NCBI GenBank assembly: GCA_964632505.1 | Contig: CAZWCE010000003.1 | Coordinates: 186,001 to 250,000 of the forward strand | Direction of reading: 5' to 3' | Source of the DNA: CAZWCE01 sp964632505 | GTDB lineage: Bacteria; Planctomycetota; Planctomycetia; Pirellulales; Thermoguttaceae | DNA: 64,000 nt | Part shown: piece by piece, positions 17,969-28,907 of the stretch | Position numbering within the stretch: position 1 is the first letter of the stretch | Layout: every line of letters begins with the position of its first letter | The notes under the pieces: generated by a model | Told to the model about the DNA's origin: nothing | Databases searched by the model: none | The model's input: the letters and a program-made list of their open reading frames with translations, nothing else | Position numbers and translations under genes: made by a program

Positions 17969-18850
17969 TTGGCACACGGAAAAACAAGCCCCTTGATCAC
18001 GGTCGATATCGGAAACCAACGGATCAAATGCGGTTTTTTCTCTTCACGACACCCGGCCGATAGGGTCCCTGAGCGAGGATTACCGCGACCAGCGTCGGTC
18101 AAAACCATCGCGCCGAATGAGTTCGATGCGCTCGAGAACTGGCTCACGGAAATGCCGTCGCTCGAAAAAACTTCCCCCTGCCGCTGGGCGATCGCCGGCG
18201 TCCACCGCGGTTCGCTCGGGAAGCTCACCGAATGGATCGCTTCCGTTCGACCCGAGGATCGCGCCGAAGCACTTTCGGCGAACGACTTGCGGCTGGTCGT
18301 TGCGGTAGAACATCCCGATCGAGTCGGCATCGATCGTTTGGTCGGCGCCTATGCTGCAAAGCACCTGGAAGGACACATGGCGGGGTGGCCGATCGTGACG
18401 GTCGATTCCGGAACCGCGCTGACGGTGGACTTGGTCGGAGGGGACGGCGCTTTTCTGGGCGGGGCGATACTGCCCGGACTAGAAATAGGCTTTCAATCGC
18501 TGCATGATCGGACCGACGCTTTGCCACATCTGCGGCCGGCACTCGAGAACTTGCCCCCCCTCCCGGGCCGGAACACCGCCGAGGCGATGCAAGCCGGGGT
18601 CCTCTGGGGCGCAGTCGGAGCGGTCCGTCAGATCGCCCTCCAACTTTTCGACACCGACACTTCGGCGGAACGGCCGCCGGGAGGAACGCCTCTGCTGGTC
18701 CTCACCGGTGGGGCAGGAGAGTTTCTCGCCGAAGCGATGCGGCACCGAATCCTCGAAGAGCATTCGACGTGTGGGTTCGCGATTCGCCACGAGCCGGAAC
18801 TCGTCCTCTCGGGCATCGCTCATGCGTTGGCTGCCCGTGAAAAAGAGTGA
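17969..18850 (+). CDS. coaX: Type III pantothenate kinase
   Basis: Catalyses the first step of coenzyme A synthesis, phosphorylation of pantothenate. CoaX is insensitive to CoA feedback. The protein has the acetate-kinase/Hsp70 fold signatures DIGNQ (13-17), VGIDRLVGA (119-127), DSGTALTVD (146-154) and GGAILPGLEIG (164-174). The frame is open for 140 codons upstream, but TTG at 17969 places DIGNQ near the N-terminus and has GAGGAGA eight bases ahead, so a TTG start is proposed (293 residues). The family is usually near 255, so the C-terminal part is slightly long. It is convergent with gltD, with 7 bp between the stops. Confidence 0.85.
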   Translation: MAHGKTSPLITVDIGNQRIKCGFFSSRHPADRVPERGLPRPASVKTIAPNEFDALENWLTEMPSLEKTSPCRWAIAGVHRGSLGKLTEWIASVRPEDRAEALSANDLRLVVAVEHPDRVGIDRLVGAYAAKHLEGHMAGWPIVTVDSGTALTVDLVGGDGAFLGGAILPGLEIGFQSLHDRTDALPHLRPALENLPPLPGRNTAEAMQAGVLWGAVGAVRQIALQLFDTDTSAERPPGGTPLLVLTGGAGEFLAEAMRHRILEEHSTCGFAIRHEPELVLSGIAHALAAREKE

Positions 18851-18857
18851 AGAAGGA

Positions 18858-20288
18858 TCACTTGGTCGCAAGATAGCGATGGATCGCCTCGGCCGCTTTT
18901 CGCCCGTCGTTGATCGCGTGGACCACCAGCGAGGCCCCCCGCTGAGCATCGCCGGCGGCGAACACCCCGGGAACGCTGGTCATCGTCTCTTGCGTGATGA
19001 TATTCCCGCGCGGATCCAGATCGAGGCGGAACTCCTCGACCAATCCGGTGGGATCGACGTGCAAAAAGCCCATCGCGAGGATCACCAGATCGGCCTGCAG
19101 GGAGAACTCCGTTCCCGGTTTCTCCTGCATCTTCCAGCCTTTTTCGGTCTTCTCCCACTCGACTTCGCAAGCGATCAGCTCCTCGACCTTGCCGTCTTTG
19201 CCCCGAAGTTCCTTCGTCAAGGTGCTCCAACGTCGCTCACATCCTTCCAGGTGACTGCTGCTGGTGCGGAGAATCATCGGCCAGGCGGGCCAAGGAGTCG
19301 TTTCGTTGTACCCTTCCGGCGGCTTCGGCATGATCTCGAGTTGGTGGACCGATTTGGCGCCCTGGCGGACCGAAGTGCCGACGCAGTCGCTTCCGGTATC
19401 GCCTCCCCCGATGACCACCACGTGCTTGTCCCGCGCGTTGACCGGAGGAAGCGGGAACGTGTTTTCGAGGTCGCCGGCCACGCGACGGTTCTGCTGCATC
19501 AGGAAATCGAGGGCGAGATGAACTCCGTCGAGGTCGGCACCGGGAACGTTCAACATGCGGGGCTTGCCGGCCCCCATGCAGAGACAGATCGCGTCGAAGG
19601 AACGTTGCAAATAATGACCGGTCACATCGACGCCGACATTCACATTCGGCTCGAACACGACGCCCTCGGCGGCCATCTGTTCCATGCGGCGGTCGATGAC
19701 CCACTTTTCCATCTTGAAATCGGGAATGCCGTAGCGGAGCAAGCCGCCCATGCGGTCGTCGCGTTCGAAGAGCACCGCTTCGTGCCCCATACGATTGAGC
19801 TGCTGACTGGCGGCCAATCCGGCCGGACCGGAACCGATCACCGCCACGCTCTTCCCGCTGCGTCGGGTCGGACGAAGCGGTTGCACCCAACCTTCGGCGA
19901 ATGCTCTTTCGGCAAGTTGATACTCGATGTGACAGATGTTCACCGCGCCGGAACGAATGTAAGTGAGCGTGCACGACGTTTCGCAAGGGGCGGGACACAC
20001 ACGGCCGGTGATTTCCGGGAAATTGTTGGTCGACAGATTGTTCATCGCCGCTTCCCGCCAATTTCCCCGGTACACCGCCTCGTTGAACTCCGGAATGCGG
20101 TTCTCCAGAGGACAGCCGTTGCTGTGGCAAAACGGCACGCCGCAGTCCATACACCGGGCCGCCTGCTGCTGGAGCACATTCAGCTCCAGCGGAGACGAGA
20201 CCTCGCGGAAGTCCTTGATGCGCTCTTCCACGGGACGGTAGCCCGCATCGACGCGTTGAAATTCGACAAAACCTGTTGGATGACCCAT
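18858..20288 (-). CDS. gltD: Glutamate synthase [NADPH] small subunit
   Basis: FAD- and Fe-S-containing beta subunit of GOGAT. It passes electrons from NAD(P)H to GltB, which makes glutamate from glutamine and 2-oxoglutarate. The 476-residue protein opens MGHPTGFVEFQR and has the two N-terminal cysteine clusters (ARCMDCGVPFCHSNGCP and GRVCPAPCETSC) that bind 4Fe-4S centres. The FAD site is VIGSGPAGLAA and the NADPH site VVIGGGDTGSDC. It follows gltB on the same strand after 110 bp, so the pair is an operon. Confidence 0.96.
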   Translation of the reverse strand: MGHPTGFVEFQRVDAGYRPVEERIKDFREVSSPLELNVLQQQAARCMDCGVPFCHSNGCPLENRIPEFNEAVYRGNWREAAMNNLSTNNFPEITGRVCPAPCETSCTLTYIRSGAVNICHIEYQLAERAFAEGWVQPLRPTRRSGKSVAVIGSGPAGLAASQQLNRMGHEAVLFERDDRMGGLLRYGIPDFKMEKWVIDRRMEQMAAEGVVFEPNVNVGVDVTGHYLQRSFDAICLCMGAGKPRMLNVPGADLDGVHLALDFLMQQNRRVAGDLENTFPLPPVNARDKHVVVIGGGDTGSDCVGTSVRQGAKSVHQLEIMPKPPEGYNETTPWPAWPMILRTSSSHLEGCERRWSTLTKELRGKDGKVEELIACEVEWEKTEKGWKMQEKPGTEFSLQADLVILAMGFLHVDPTGLVEEFRLDLDPRGNIITQETMTSVPGVFAAGDAQRGASLVVHAINDGRKAAEAIHRYLATK

Positions 20289-20398
20289 TTCAATGACCTA
20301 TGATAATGATCTCTAATGGTAGATGGCTGTTGATTCGTTCGAAAAAAGTCGGGCTCGGGGGAGCGAACGCCTGAAACATGTCGGCATGATAATTATAG

Positions 20399-23300
20399 TC
20401 AGGGAGTAAAGACCTCCTCGGTGGCGGGGCTGGCGTCGTCGCCGACCGCTTCCTGTTCCCGGATGCGCTCCAGGGCGCGACGGTAGTCGATCGGCATGAC
20501 CTTCACGAATCGGCCGGGAGCGTGATCCCACTTCTCCAAAAGGCGTTCGGCGCGTTCACTGCCGGTCCATCGGTGATGTCGCTCGACGAGTTGGTGGAGC
20601 AACTCGATATCTTCCGGCTCGGTCACCGGTTCGAGATCGACCATATCGAGATTGCATCGGGTATCGAAGAGCTGGTGCTCGTCGAGCACGAAGGCGATGC
20701 CGCCACTCATGCCGGCGGCGAAATTCCGGCCGGTATCTCCCAGGACCACGACCACCCCGCCGGTCATGTACTCGCAACCGTGATCGCCGACGCCTTCGAC
20801 CACCGCCCGAACCCCGCTGTTTCGCACGGCGAATCGCTCGCCGGCCAAACCGTTGATGAAGACCTCACCGCTGGTCCCGCCGTAGAGCAGGGTATTGCCG
20901 ACAATAACATTCTCGGTCGGCTCGTAATTCGCTTCCGGCGGAGTCACCACCACGACACGGCCTCCGGAGAGCCCCTTGCCGAGGTAGTCGTTGGTGTCGC
21001 CGAAGAGTTTCAACGTCACTCCCGGGGCGAGCCAGGCGCCGAAACTCTGGCCGGCGTTGCCGCGCAGGGTAATCTCCAGAGTATTGTCGGGAAGCCCCTC
21101 GGGTCCGTATTTCTTGACGATGCGGTTGCTCAAGACCGCCCCACAGGTCCGGTTGACGTTCCGGATCGGATGCTCGATCTTCACCGCCTCACGGCGTTCG
21201 ATCGCCGGCTCGGCCTTTTCCAACAGCTCCCAGTCGATGTGATCGTCGAGAGAATCGTCCTGCTGGGCACTGCAGTAGAGATCGCCGCCCCAGACACGCT
21301 CCGCCGGTTGGAAAACCGCACTCAAATCAATGCCCCGGGCTTTCCAATGGTCGATCGCCTCTTGGGTTTGCAAACGATCGACCCGACCGATGAGTTCGTC
21401 GAACTTGCGGAAACCGAGTTCCGCCATGATTTCGCGGATCTCTTGGCCGATGTACCGCATGTACCGAACGAGAAAATCGGCCTTGCCGCGGAACTTTTTC
21501 CGCAGGCGGGGATCCTGCGTGGCGATCCCCACGGGACAGGTCCCGAGATGACACTTCCGCATCATGATGCAGCCGAGAGCGATCAGGGCACCGGTACCGA
21601 AGCCGAAACGGTCGGCTCCGAGGAGTCCGCCGATCACCACATCGCGCCCGGTACGAAGCTGCCCATCGGTCTGAACGAGGATCCGATCGCGGAGCCCGTT
21701 CTGGACGAGCGTCTGCTGGGTTTCGGCCAGGCCGATTTCCCAGGGCGCTCCCGCCGATTTGATGGAGGAGAGAGGGCTGGCACCGGTTCCGCCGTCGTGC
21801 CCGCTGATGAGTACTTCGTCCGCCTTGCCCTTGGAGACCCCCGCGGCCACCGTCCCGACGCCCACTTCCGAGACCAACTTCACCGAGACGTGAACGCCCG
21901 GATTGCTGCATTTCAGGTCGTAGATCAATTGGGCCAAGTCTTCGATCGAATAGATATCGTGATGCGGCGGCGGAGAAATGAGCGAAACCCCCGGCGTGGA
22001 GTGCCGCAATCGGGCGATGTCGTCGGTCACCTTGTGTCCCGGGAGCTGGCCGCCCTCGCCGGGCTTGGCGCCCTGGGCCATCTTGATCTGGATCATGCTC
22101 GCGTGACTCAGATAATGCCCCGTCACGCCGAATCGTCCGCTGGCTACCTGTTTGATGGCGCAATTGGCCGAATCGGGCTTCTCGGGGTCGTCGGGATTCT
22201 CGATCGGTTCGTAGCGAATCGGATCCTCCCCACCTTCGCCGGTGTTCGCTTTGCCGCCGAGTCGGTTCATCGCGATCGCCATCGTTTCGTGGGCTTCCTT
22301 GCTGATCGAGCCGTGGGAAATCGCCCCGGTGTAGAAGCGGCGCACGATCGCCTCGACCGGCTCCACCTCCTCCAGCGGCACGGGCGTGCCCGGCACGAAG
22401 TCGAACAGGCCACGGAGCGTACATCGATTTCGGGTCTGTTGATTGACCTCTTCGGCGAACTTTTTGTACAGTTCCGGCTTCTCGAAAACAACCGCGTGCT
22501 GCAGGTTTTGAATCGTCTGGGGATTCCAATAGTGGAACTCGCCGTCGGTGCGGTGATGATACTCGCCACCGAAATCCAAAGGCAACGAGCCCGGCACACG
22601 GGGTTCGTACGCGGCGAAATGGCGATCGAGCGTTTCCTTGGCGATCTGGTCGATGCCGACGCCCTCGATTCGGGAGGCGGTGCCGCGGAAGTACTTGTCG
22701 ACGAACTCCTTCTTCAGTCCGATCGCTTCGAACTGTTGGGCGGCATGGTAACTGCGAAGCGTGGAAATCCCCATTTTCGACATCGTCTTGAGGATCCCTT
22801 TTTTCACCGCGTTGATGTAACCGTCGAAGTACTGCTCGGCGTCTTCCTCGGGATCCAGCTCCCGCGTTTCCTGAAGTTGGCGAATCGTCTCGAAGACGAT
22901 ATAGGGATTGACCGCATTGGCCCCGTAACCACACAGGAGGCAGAAGTGCATCACTTCGCGGGCCTCGCCGGTTTCGATGACCAGCCCCGCCTCGCTCCGC
23001 AGTCGCCTCTCCAGCAGACCGTGATGCAGGGCACTGGTGGCCAACAGCGCCGGAATGGCGACTCGGTGCCGGGAAACCTTCCGGTCGCTGACGATCAACA
23101 GGGACGCCCCCGCATGGATCGCTTCCTCGGCGGCATCGACCAGCGCATCGAGCCCCTTTTCCAAAGCCGCGCCGGGAGATTCCGGATCGGGGTCGAACAG
23201 CGCATCGAGCGTCGCCACCTTGAAATCATCGCGACGGACCGACTTCAATCGCCGGACATCCTCATTCTTCAAAATCGGATGGGGCAGCTTCAGCAACCGG

Positions 23301-24997
23301 CAGTGCTCCGGCGACTCGCTCAACAAATTCTGCTGCTTGCCGGTGAACGACATCAGCGACATGACCAACCCCTCGCGGATCGGGTCGATCGGAGGATTCG
23401 TCACCTGGGCGAACAATTGCTTGAAATACTGGTAGACCAGCTTCGGACGATTCGAGAGCACCGCCAACGGAACATCATTGCCCATCGAACCGATCGGCTC
23501 CTGGGAATTCTGTGCCATCGGCGCGATCAGGACTTTCATCTCCTCACGGGTGTAGCCGAAGACTCGCTGCCGCTGGTGGAGCGTATCCGTATCGAGCGGG
23601 ACGTCGCCCGACTGCTCGAACAGACCGCGCAACTCGATGCGGTTCTCCTCCAGCCAGCGCCGGTAGGGTTTCTGTCGGGTGATCTTTCCCTTCACTTCGT
23701 TGTCGCCGATGATCCGCTTCTGTTCGGTATCGACCAGGAACATCCGCCCGGGTTGCAGGCGTCCCTTCTGGGTGATTTGATCCTCGGGATACTTGATCAC
23801 GCCCGCTTCACTGGCTAGAACCACGCGACCGTCCTCGGTGACCAGGTATCGGCAGGGGCGCAAACCGTTGCGGTCGAGCGTTCCGCCGACGTAGCGACCG
23901 TCGGTGAAGACCATCGCCGCCGGGCCGTCCCACGGTTCCATGATCGCCGCATGATACTCGTAAAAAGCCCGCTTGTCGGTACTGATGTGATAACGGGGAC
24001 CGAACGCCTCCGGAATCATCATCATGAGGGAATGAGGCGCGGTGCGTCCGGCGCGAACGAGCAATTCCATGGTGTTGTCGAACGAGGCCGAGTCACTCGC
24101 TCCCGGCTCCAGGACCGGAAAAATCTCGCTCAAGTTCTCGCTCAACTCGGGACACGACATCGTCTTCTCATACCCTTTGAGCCGACTGGCGTTCCCCCGC
24201 AGGGTATTGATTTCGCCATTGTGGGCGATCATGCGGAACGGCTGCGCCAACGGCCAACTGGGAAAGGTATTGGTGCTGTACCGCTGATGCACCAAGGCCA
24301 GGGCGCTCTCGACGCGCGAGTCGCCCAGATCGGGATAATAGGCCATCAACTGCGGGGCGAGGAACATGCCCTTGTAGCAGATCGTCTTGCCCGACATGGT
24401 GCAAAAATAGAACTCATCGCCCAAATGGGGTAATTCCCGGCGGATACGATGCTCGGTCTTCTTACGAACGACATAGAGGCGGCGTTCGAGCACTTCGTCG
24501 GTACGGCCGTTGCCGTCGATGAACAACTGGCACACCACCGGCTCGGCTGCCTTGGCGATCTCCCCCAAACAGGCGTTGTCGGTCGGAACGTCGCGCCATC
24601 CGAGAGGCCGCAAATCGCCCTCGGTCAACTCCTCCCCGACGATCCGTTCGCATTGTTCACGGAGCTTGTCGTCGGTGGGCAAAAAGAGTTGCGCCACGCC
24701 GTATCGGCCCGATTCCGGCAACCGAACCCCCTCGCGTGTCGCCTCCTCGACGAAGAAGCGATGCGGGATCTGCAGCAACATCCCGGCCCCATCGCCGGTC
24801 ACCCCGTCGGCGCCTGCCGCACCGCGGTGTTGCAGGTTCATGAGAATTTGGTTGCCCTGTTCGATGATCGCGTGCTCGCGCTCGCCGGAGATATTCACGA
24901 TCGCACCGATGCCGCAGGCATCGTGTTCGTGGGCCGGATCGTAAAGACCCGTCGGCTCAAGGGGCCGTTTTTTCAAGTGTGTTCGCGTATGCATCAT
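20399..24997 (-). CDS. gltB: Glutamate synthase large subunit
   Basis: The alpha subunit of GOGAT (1532 residues, normal length). It has an N-terminal class II glutaminase domain whose nucleophile cysteine is in EHDACGIGAIV (about 25-35, after a short propeptide). A central domain follows, then the FMN-binding synthase domain with PPPHHDIYSIEDLAQLIYDL and the 3Fe-4S cysteines in CIMMRKCHLGTCPVG. Last is the C-terminal GXG beta-helix domain (GGVVVVLGDTGRNFAAGMSGG). Two adjacent ATGs begin the gene after GAGGG; the first is used. Together with the divergent glnA it makes the GS-GOGAT ammonium assimilation pair. Confidence 0.97.
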   Translation of the reverse strand: MMHTRTHLKKRPLEPTGLYDPAHEHDACGIGAIVNISGEREHAIIEQGNQILMNLQHRGAAGADGVTGDGAGMLLQIPHRFFVEEATREGVRLPESGRYGVAQLFLPTDDKLREQCERIVGEELTEGDLRPLGWRDVPTDNACLGEIAKAAEPVVCQLFIDGNGRTDEVLERRLYVVRKKTEHRIRRELPHLGDEFYFCTMSGKTICYKGMFLAPQLMAYYPDLGDSRVESALALVHQRYSTNTFPSWPLAQPFRMIAHNGEINTLRGNASRLKGYEKTMSCPELSENLSEIFPVLEPGASDSASFDNTMELLVRAGRTAPHSLMMMIPEAFGPRYHISTDKRAFYEYHAAIMEPWDGPAAMVFTDGRYVGGTLDRNGLRPCRYLVTEDGRVVLASEAGVIKYPEDQITQKGRLQPGRMFLVDTEQKRIIGDNEVKGKITRQKPYRRWLEENRIELRGLFEQSGDVPLDTDTLHQRQRVFGYTREEMKVLIAPMAQNSQEPIGSMGNDVPLAVLSNRPKLVYQYFKQLFAQVTNPPIDPIREGLVMSLMSFTGKQQNLLSESPEHCRLLKLPHPILKNEDVRRLKSVRRDDFKVATLDALFDPDPESPGAALEKGLDALVDAAEEAIHAGASLLIVSDRKVSRHRVAIPALLATSALHHGLLERRLRSEAGLVIETGEAREVMHFCLLCGYGANAVNPYIVFETIRQLQETRELDPEEDAEQYFDGYINAVKKGILKTMSKMGISTLRSYHAAQQFEAIGLKKEFVDKYFRGTASRIEGVGIDQIAKETLDRHFAAYEPRVPGSLPLDFGGEYHHRTDGEFHYWNPQTIQNLQHAVVFEKPELYKKFAEEVNQQTRNRCTLRGLFDFVPGTPVPLEEVEPVEAIVRRFYTGAISHGSISKEAHETMAIAMNRLGGKANTGEGGEDPIRYEPIENPDDPEKPDSANCAIKQVASGRFGVTGHYLSHASMIQIKMAQGAKPGEGGQLPGHKVTDDIARLRHSTPGVSLISPPPHHDIYSIEDLAQLIYDLKCSNPGVHVSVKLVSEVGVGTVAAGVSKGKADEVLISGHDGGTGASPLSSIKSAGAPWEIGLAETQQTLVQNGLRDRILVQTDGQLRTGRDVVIGGLLGADRFGFGTGALIALGCIMMRKCHLGTCPVGIATQDPRLRKKFRGKADFLVRYMRYIGQEIREIMAELGFRKFDELIGRVDRLQTQEAIDHWKARGIDLSAVFQPAERVWGGDLYCSAQQDDSLDDHIDWELLEKAEPAIERREAVKIEHPIRNVNRTCGAVLSNRIVKKYGPEGLPDNTLEITLRGNAGQSFGAWLAPGVTLKLFGDTNDYLGKGLSGGRVVVVTPPEANYEPTENVIVGNTLLYGGTSGEVFINGLAGERFAVRNSGVRAVVEGVGDHGCEYMTGGVVVVLGDTGRNFAAGMSGGIAFVLDEHQLFDTRCNLDMVDLEPVTEPEDIELLHQLVERHHRWTGSERAERLLEKWDHAPGRFVKVMPIDYRRALERIREQEAVGDDASPATEEVFTP

Positions 24998-25534
24998 CCC
25001 TCGTCCGAAATCATTCTAACCGTTTTAGGGCAATCGTCCCGGAAGCCTTGCCAAGCGTTTCAACTCAACGGGGTGATTACCACGATGTACAAGAAAGAGT
25101 CAGGCTTTTTCCCGTGAGATGCTATTGTTCCCGAAGCCTGCTCACCGATGTGCCGTCTATTTCCAGTAAGGGAGCGAGGTCCGCCGTCGGAATCCCCCCA
25201 ATCGGCGACCGATGGAAAATGGAATGCGAAAAACTCTTCCTCCGGACGGCAGCAAATCCCAGCGAACTTCCCGACCTCAAGGTCCATTTCCTTTGCCAAG
25301 GAATGCACCGTCTCACCAGCACCGTGCGAAGAGGAACCACCACTCTCTTCGAGCCGGCGCGAAAAGGCGGGATTTGCGCATCAACTCCTCCGAATCCTAT
25401 TCGCCATTCCCCTGGTGATCGGAAGTGTCTGTCTCCAGAGGGCATGAAGCGTTCCCACCGGTTCAAGTATTATAATCCATTAGGAACGCTAATGTCAACA
25501 GGACACCCGTTTTATCTTCCTAATTAGAAAGCGG

Positions 25535-25562
25535 AATTATCGAACTGATCCTATCGATAATT
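25535..25562. repeat. AT-rich inverted repeat
   Basis: AATTATCGA (25535-25543) and TCGATAATT (25554-25562) are perfect 9-bp arms around a 10-nt loop, followed on the plus strand by TTAACTAA. It may be a weak terminator or a binding site. Confidence 0.4.
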
Positions 25563-25887
25563 TTAACTAATAGTGAGTTATTATTCATATTTATTGCCGT
25601 TATTAGAGAAAATGAAGTCGATCATCATGGAATAGCGGCATAGTTGCCGCTTGAAAGGGGAAAATCGTGAGGAGGGGGGTCGTCACGACGGCCTGGCTCC
25701 AGTAAACTTTTTCATAAAGAAATTCAAAAGATAGTAGAAAAAACTCCGTGAAATGAAACGCTGCCGAGCCATGGTTTTTATCGGCGTCGTGGAGGCGAAA
25801 ACAATAAGAGTTTCCACTCCTTACCGCGGCGATCGCCATGCCGCGAAAAGGCCCCGGAAATATTTTCAAAAAATCTTCTCAAAGGTA

Positions 25888-25915
25888 TTGCAATCGCCCC
25901 ACCCCAACTTATAAT
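25888..25915 (+). promoter_or_regulatory. Sigma-70 promoter of glnA
   Basis: TTGCAA (25888-25893) and a perfect TATAAT (25910-25915) are separated by 16 bp. Transcription would start near 25922, leaving a leader of about 409 nt before the glnA ATG. Confidence 0.7.
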
Positions 25916-25921
25916 GTTTCT

Positions 25922-26330
25922 TAATACTTGTCATGCGAGTTTTGCAATTCGTTAATACTCCACGGTGGAGAAGCGAATCGGCAGAGTCTCAGAGCACCGG
26001 CGAAAGGGATCCCCTTGAAATACAGGGTCGACATTTAGCGAGTCCCGAAATACTCCCCGAAAGATCGCCGTTCGAGAAGGACCTTTTGATTGTAAGACTT
26101 TCGAACGCACTCGCAGCCAAAGCCAGCGGGGGGGATTGCGGGCTCGGTCGGTTTTCGAGGCAACCACGGTTGCTCACGTCCCTGTCGACAGCCGCTTTTC
26201 GGCTTATCGATGGCACGTATTTAGGTAGTTGCACCGGGGTGCGTGAACGGAACTCCCCGGTCGTCGATTCCGGGAAATTTGGTTTTTGGAACTCGTTTCC
26301 TCCCATCATTCTTACAGGAGAAATTCCGCA
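25922..26330 (+). promoter_or_regulatory. Long structured 5' leader of glnA, possible attenuator or riboswitch
   Basis: Hairpins visible in order are a bulged stem between CGTTCGA (26069-26075) and TCGAACG (26101-26107), GCAACC-AC-GGTTGC (26160-26173), and AGCCG-CTTTT-CGGCT (26190-26204). Near the gene, ACCGGGG (26233-26239) can pair with CCCCGGT (26255-26261). The same CCCGG (26256-26260) can instead pair with CCGGG (26270-26274), which is followed by a T-rich run ending at 26287. Such mutually exclusive pairings are the layout of transcription attenuation. It does not match the known glutamine riboswitch core as I remember it. Function is inference. Confidence 0.4.
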
Positions 26331-27743
<1,413 letters not shown>

Positions 27744-27794
27744 AAGGTCGGATACCTGCATCCAGTCAGCAGCCGGTTGAAAAATCGGCTTCCA

Positions 27795-27844
27795 ACCGCC
27801 ATCGGTGCACCCTCCTGCTTCGCGCGCACCGTGGCGGTTTTTTT
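27795..27844 (+). terminator. Intrinsic terminator of glnA
   Basis: ACCGCCATCGGTGC (27795-27808) pairs with GCACCGTGGCGGT (27826-27838), 13 bp with one bulged base, followed by seven T's. Confidence 0.9.
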
Positions 27845-27907
27845 CTGCGCTCGCGGTCACGACACTGCGGAAGCACGCCGGGCAACTCAAGACTCCACCG
27901 GTCGGGC

Positions 27908-28807
27908 TCAATCGTTCTTCGGCGACGTATTCTCTCCGGCAGTTTCCTCACGCTCCTGTTCTTCAACCGAATCGCTCCGATGCATTGCCTCGGGAACATC
28001 CAGGTCGATCAGCGAGGGAGCGGTCGCCAGCACCAGCGCTTCGCATTGAGTACAATCAAGACAACGGATGCACCGCAACTCATCGGCCCGCTCTTGATAA
28101 GCACCTCGATACCGACACATGCTCTTGCAGGCCGAACAGTGATTGCACTTGGTCGGGCGAAATCGTAGCGGCAAGAACGAAAACCGATTGAAGAGAGTGA
28201 AGAGGGCTCCGAGGGGGCAGAGCAGGGTGCACCAGGGCCGGACGATGACCATCGCACCGCCCAGAAACGTCAAAGTGATGGCGATCTTCGAGAGGCTCGG
28301 CCAAGGAATCGGATTGCCGGCCCAGGCCTCCTGCACCATCAGGGGACCGGCTCCTTCGATGGCCCCGGCGGGACAGATGCGGCAGATCGACAGCGGGTGG
28401 TCGATGCCTAAGAAATAGGGGATCGCCAGCACGGCCCCCACCAGGACCACGTAGCGGAGATAGCCGGTCCAGGCGGGAAGACGAATTTTCGGGATGGGAA
28501 TTTTCGCGATCAAATCTTGAAGGAAGCCGAACGGACACGCCCAACCGCAGATGAGCGCTCCGAAAAGCGCGGCGAAAAAGAGCACCGTCCCCACCGCCAT
28601 CAGGGAGATCATCCCCCAGGCGCCGAAGTTGGCGATGACCCCGATCGGGCAGGCGAACGTCGCCCACGGGCATGAATAGCAGTGGAATACCGGAGAACAA
28701 TAGGTATGCAGCCGCAACCAGGGACTGACCCACACAAACAGAAAGGCGGTCTGGACGAGGCCGCGCCATCGGGCGATCTTGGCGGTCCAGGCATTGCTTT
28801 TGATCAT
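27908..28807 (-). CDS. NapH/NosR-type membrane-bound polyferredoxin
   Basis: A 299-residue membrane protein with about five hydrophobic segments. It carries the paired CxxxCP motifs of the NapH/NosR/CcoG group (CGWACPFGFLQD about 88-99, CRICPAGAIEG, RPWCTLLCPLGALF). Two 4Fe-4S clusters follow in CNHCSACKSMC and CIRCLDCTQC, probably on the cytoplasmic side. Such proteins pass electrons between the quinone pool and periplasmic enzymes. The specific partner is unknown. An acidic C-terminal tail follows. The next gene upstream on the same strand is a small anchored Met/Pro-rich protein, then the tRNA-Sec and selD, so a link to selenium or redox chemistry is possible but unproved. Confidence 0.82.
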   Translation of the reverse strand: MIKSNAWTAKIARWRGLVQTAFLFVWVSPWLRLHTYCSPVFHCYSCPWATFACPIGVIANFGAWGMISLMAVGTVLFFAALFGALICGWACPFGFLQDLIAKIPIPKIRLPAWTGYLRYVVLVGAVLAIPYFLGIDHPLSICRICPAGAIEGAGPLMVQEAWAGNPIPWPSLSKIAITLTFLGGAMVIVRPWCTLLCPLGALFTLFNRFSFLPLRFRPTKCNHCSACKSMCRYRGAYQERADELRCIRCLDCTQCEALVLATAPSLIDLDVPEAMHRSDSVEEQEREETAGENTSPKND

Positions 28808-28874
28808 CGCAGCTTACCGGTGGTGAAATCAGGGAGGAGGCAGAGAAAAGCGGATCGTTTTTTCATCAGGCAGA

Positions 28875-28893
28875 GATCGTGGACACCACGATC
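28875..28893. other. Hairpin between the polyferredoxin and the Met/Pro-rich gene
   Basis: GATCGTGG and CCACGATC form a perfect 8-bp stem around ACA, just beyond the stop of the Met/Pro-rich gene. No T tract follows on either strand in the needed orientation, so its role as a terminator is doubtful. Confidence 0.4.
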
Positions 28894-28907
28894 GAATGTC
28901 AGTTCAC

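Larger units (their letters stand above)
24998..26330. other. Divergent intergenic region between gltB and glnA
   Basis: This 1333-bp gap contains no convincing gene. The first 450 bp are GC-rich and featureless by eye. An AT-rich stretch follows (about 25465-25620), with a 9-bp inverted repeat at 25535-25562. From 25888 there is a strong promoter and a 410-nt structured leader of glnA. No NtrC-type site of canonical spacing and no sigma-54 promoter was found. Confidence 0.6.

Noticed and set aside
20522..23818. A 1098-codon plus-strand frame opposite gltB
   Set aside because: It is the antisense shadow of gltB in a GC-rich gene, with no family motifs; gltB itself is unambiguous.
24979..25527. 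A 182-codon plus-strand frame upstream of gltB
   Set aside because: No recognisable domain, no Shine-Dalgarno, and its start lies in the coding end of gltB.
25465..25620. AT-rich stretch as a replication origin
   Set aside because: No DnaA-box cluster was seen and no dnaA or dnaN gene is near.
26206..26235. TGGCAC ... TTGCA upstream of glnA, looking like a sigma-54 promoter
   Set aside because: The spacer between the two elements is 12 bp or more; sigma-54 requires five, so it cannot be recognised.
26232..26243. GCACC-GG-GGTGC as an NtrC site upstream of glnA
   Set aside because: NtrC sites have a 5-bp spacer between such arms; here only 2 bp separate them. It is kept only as part of the leader structure.
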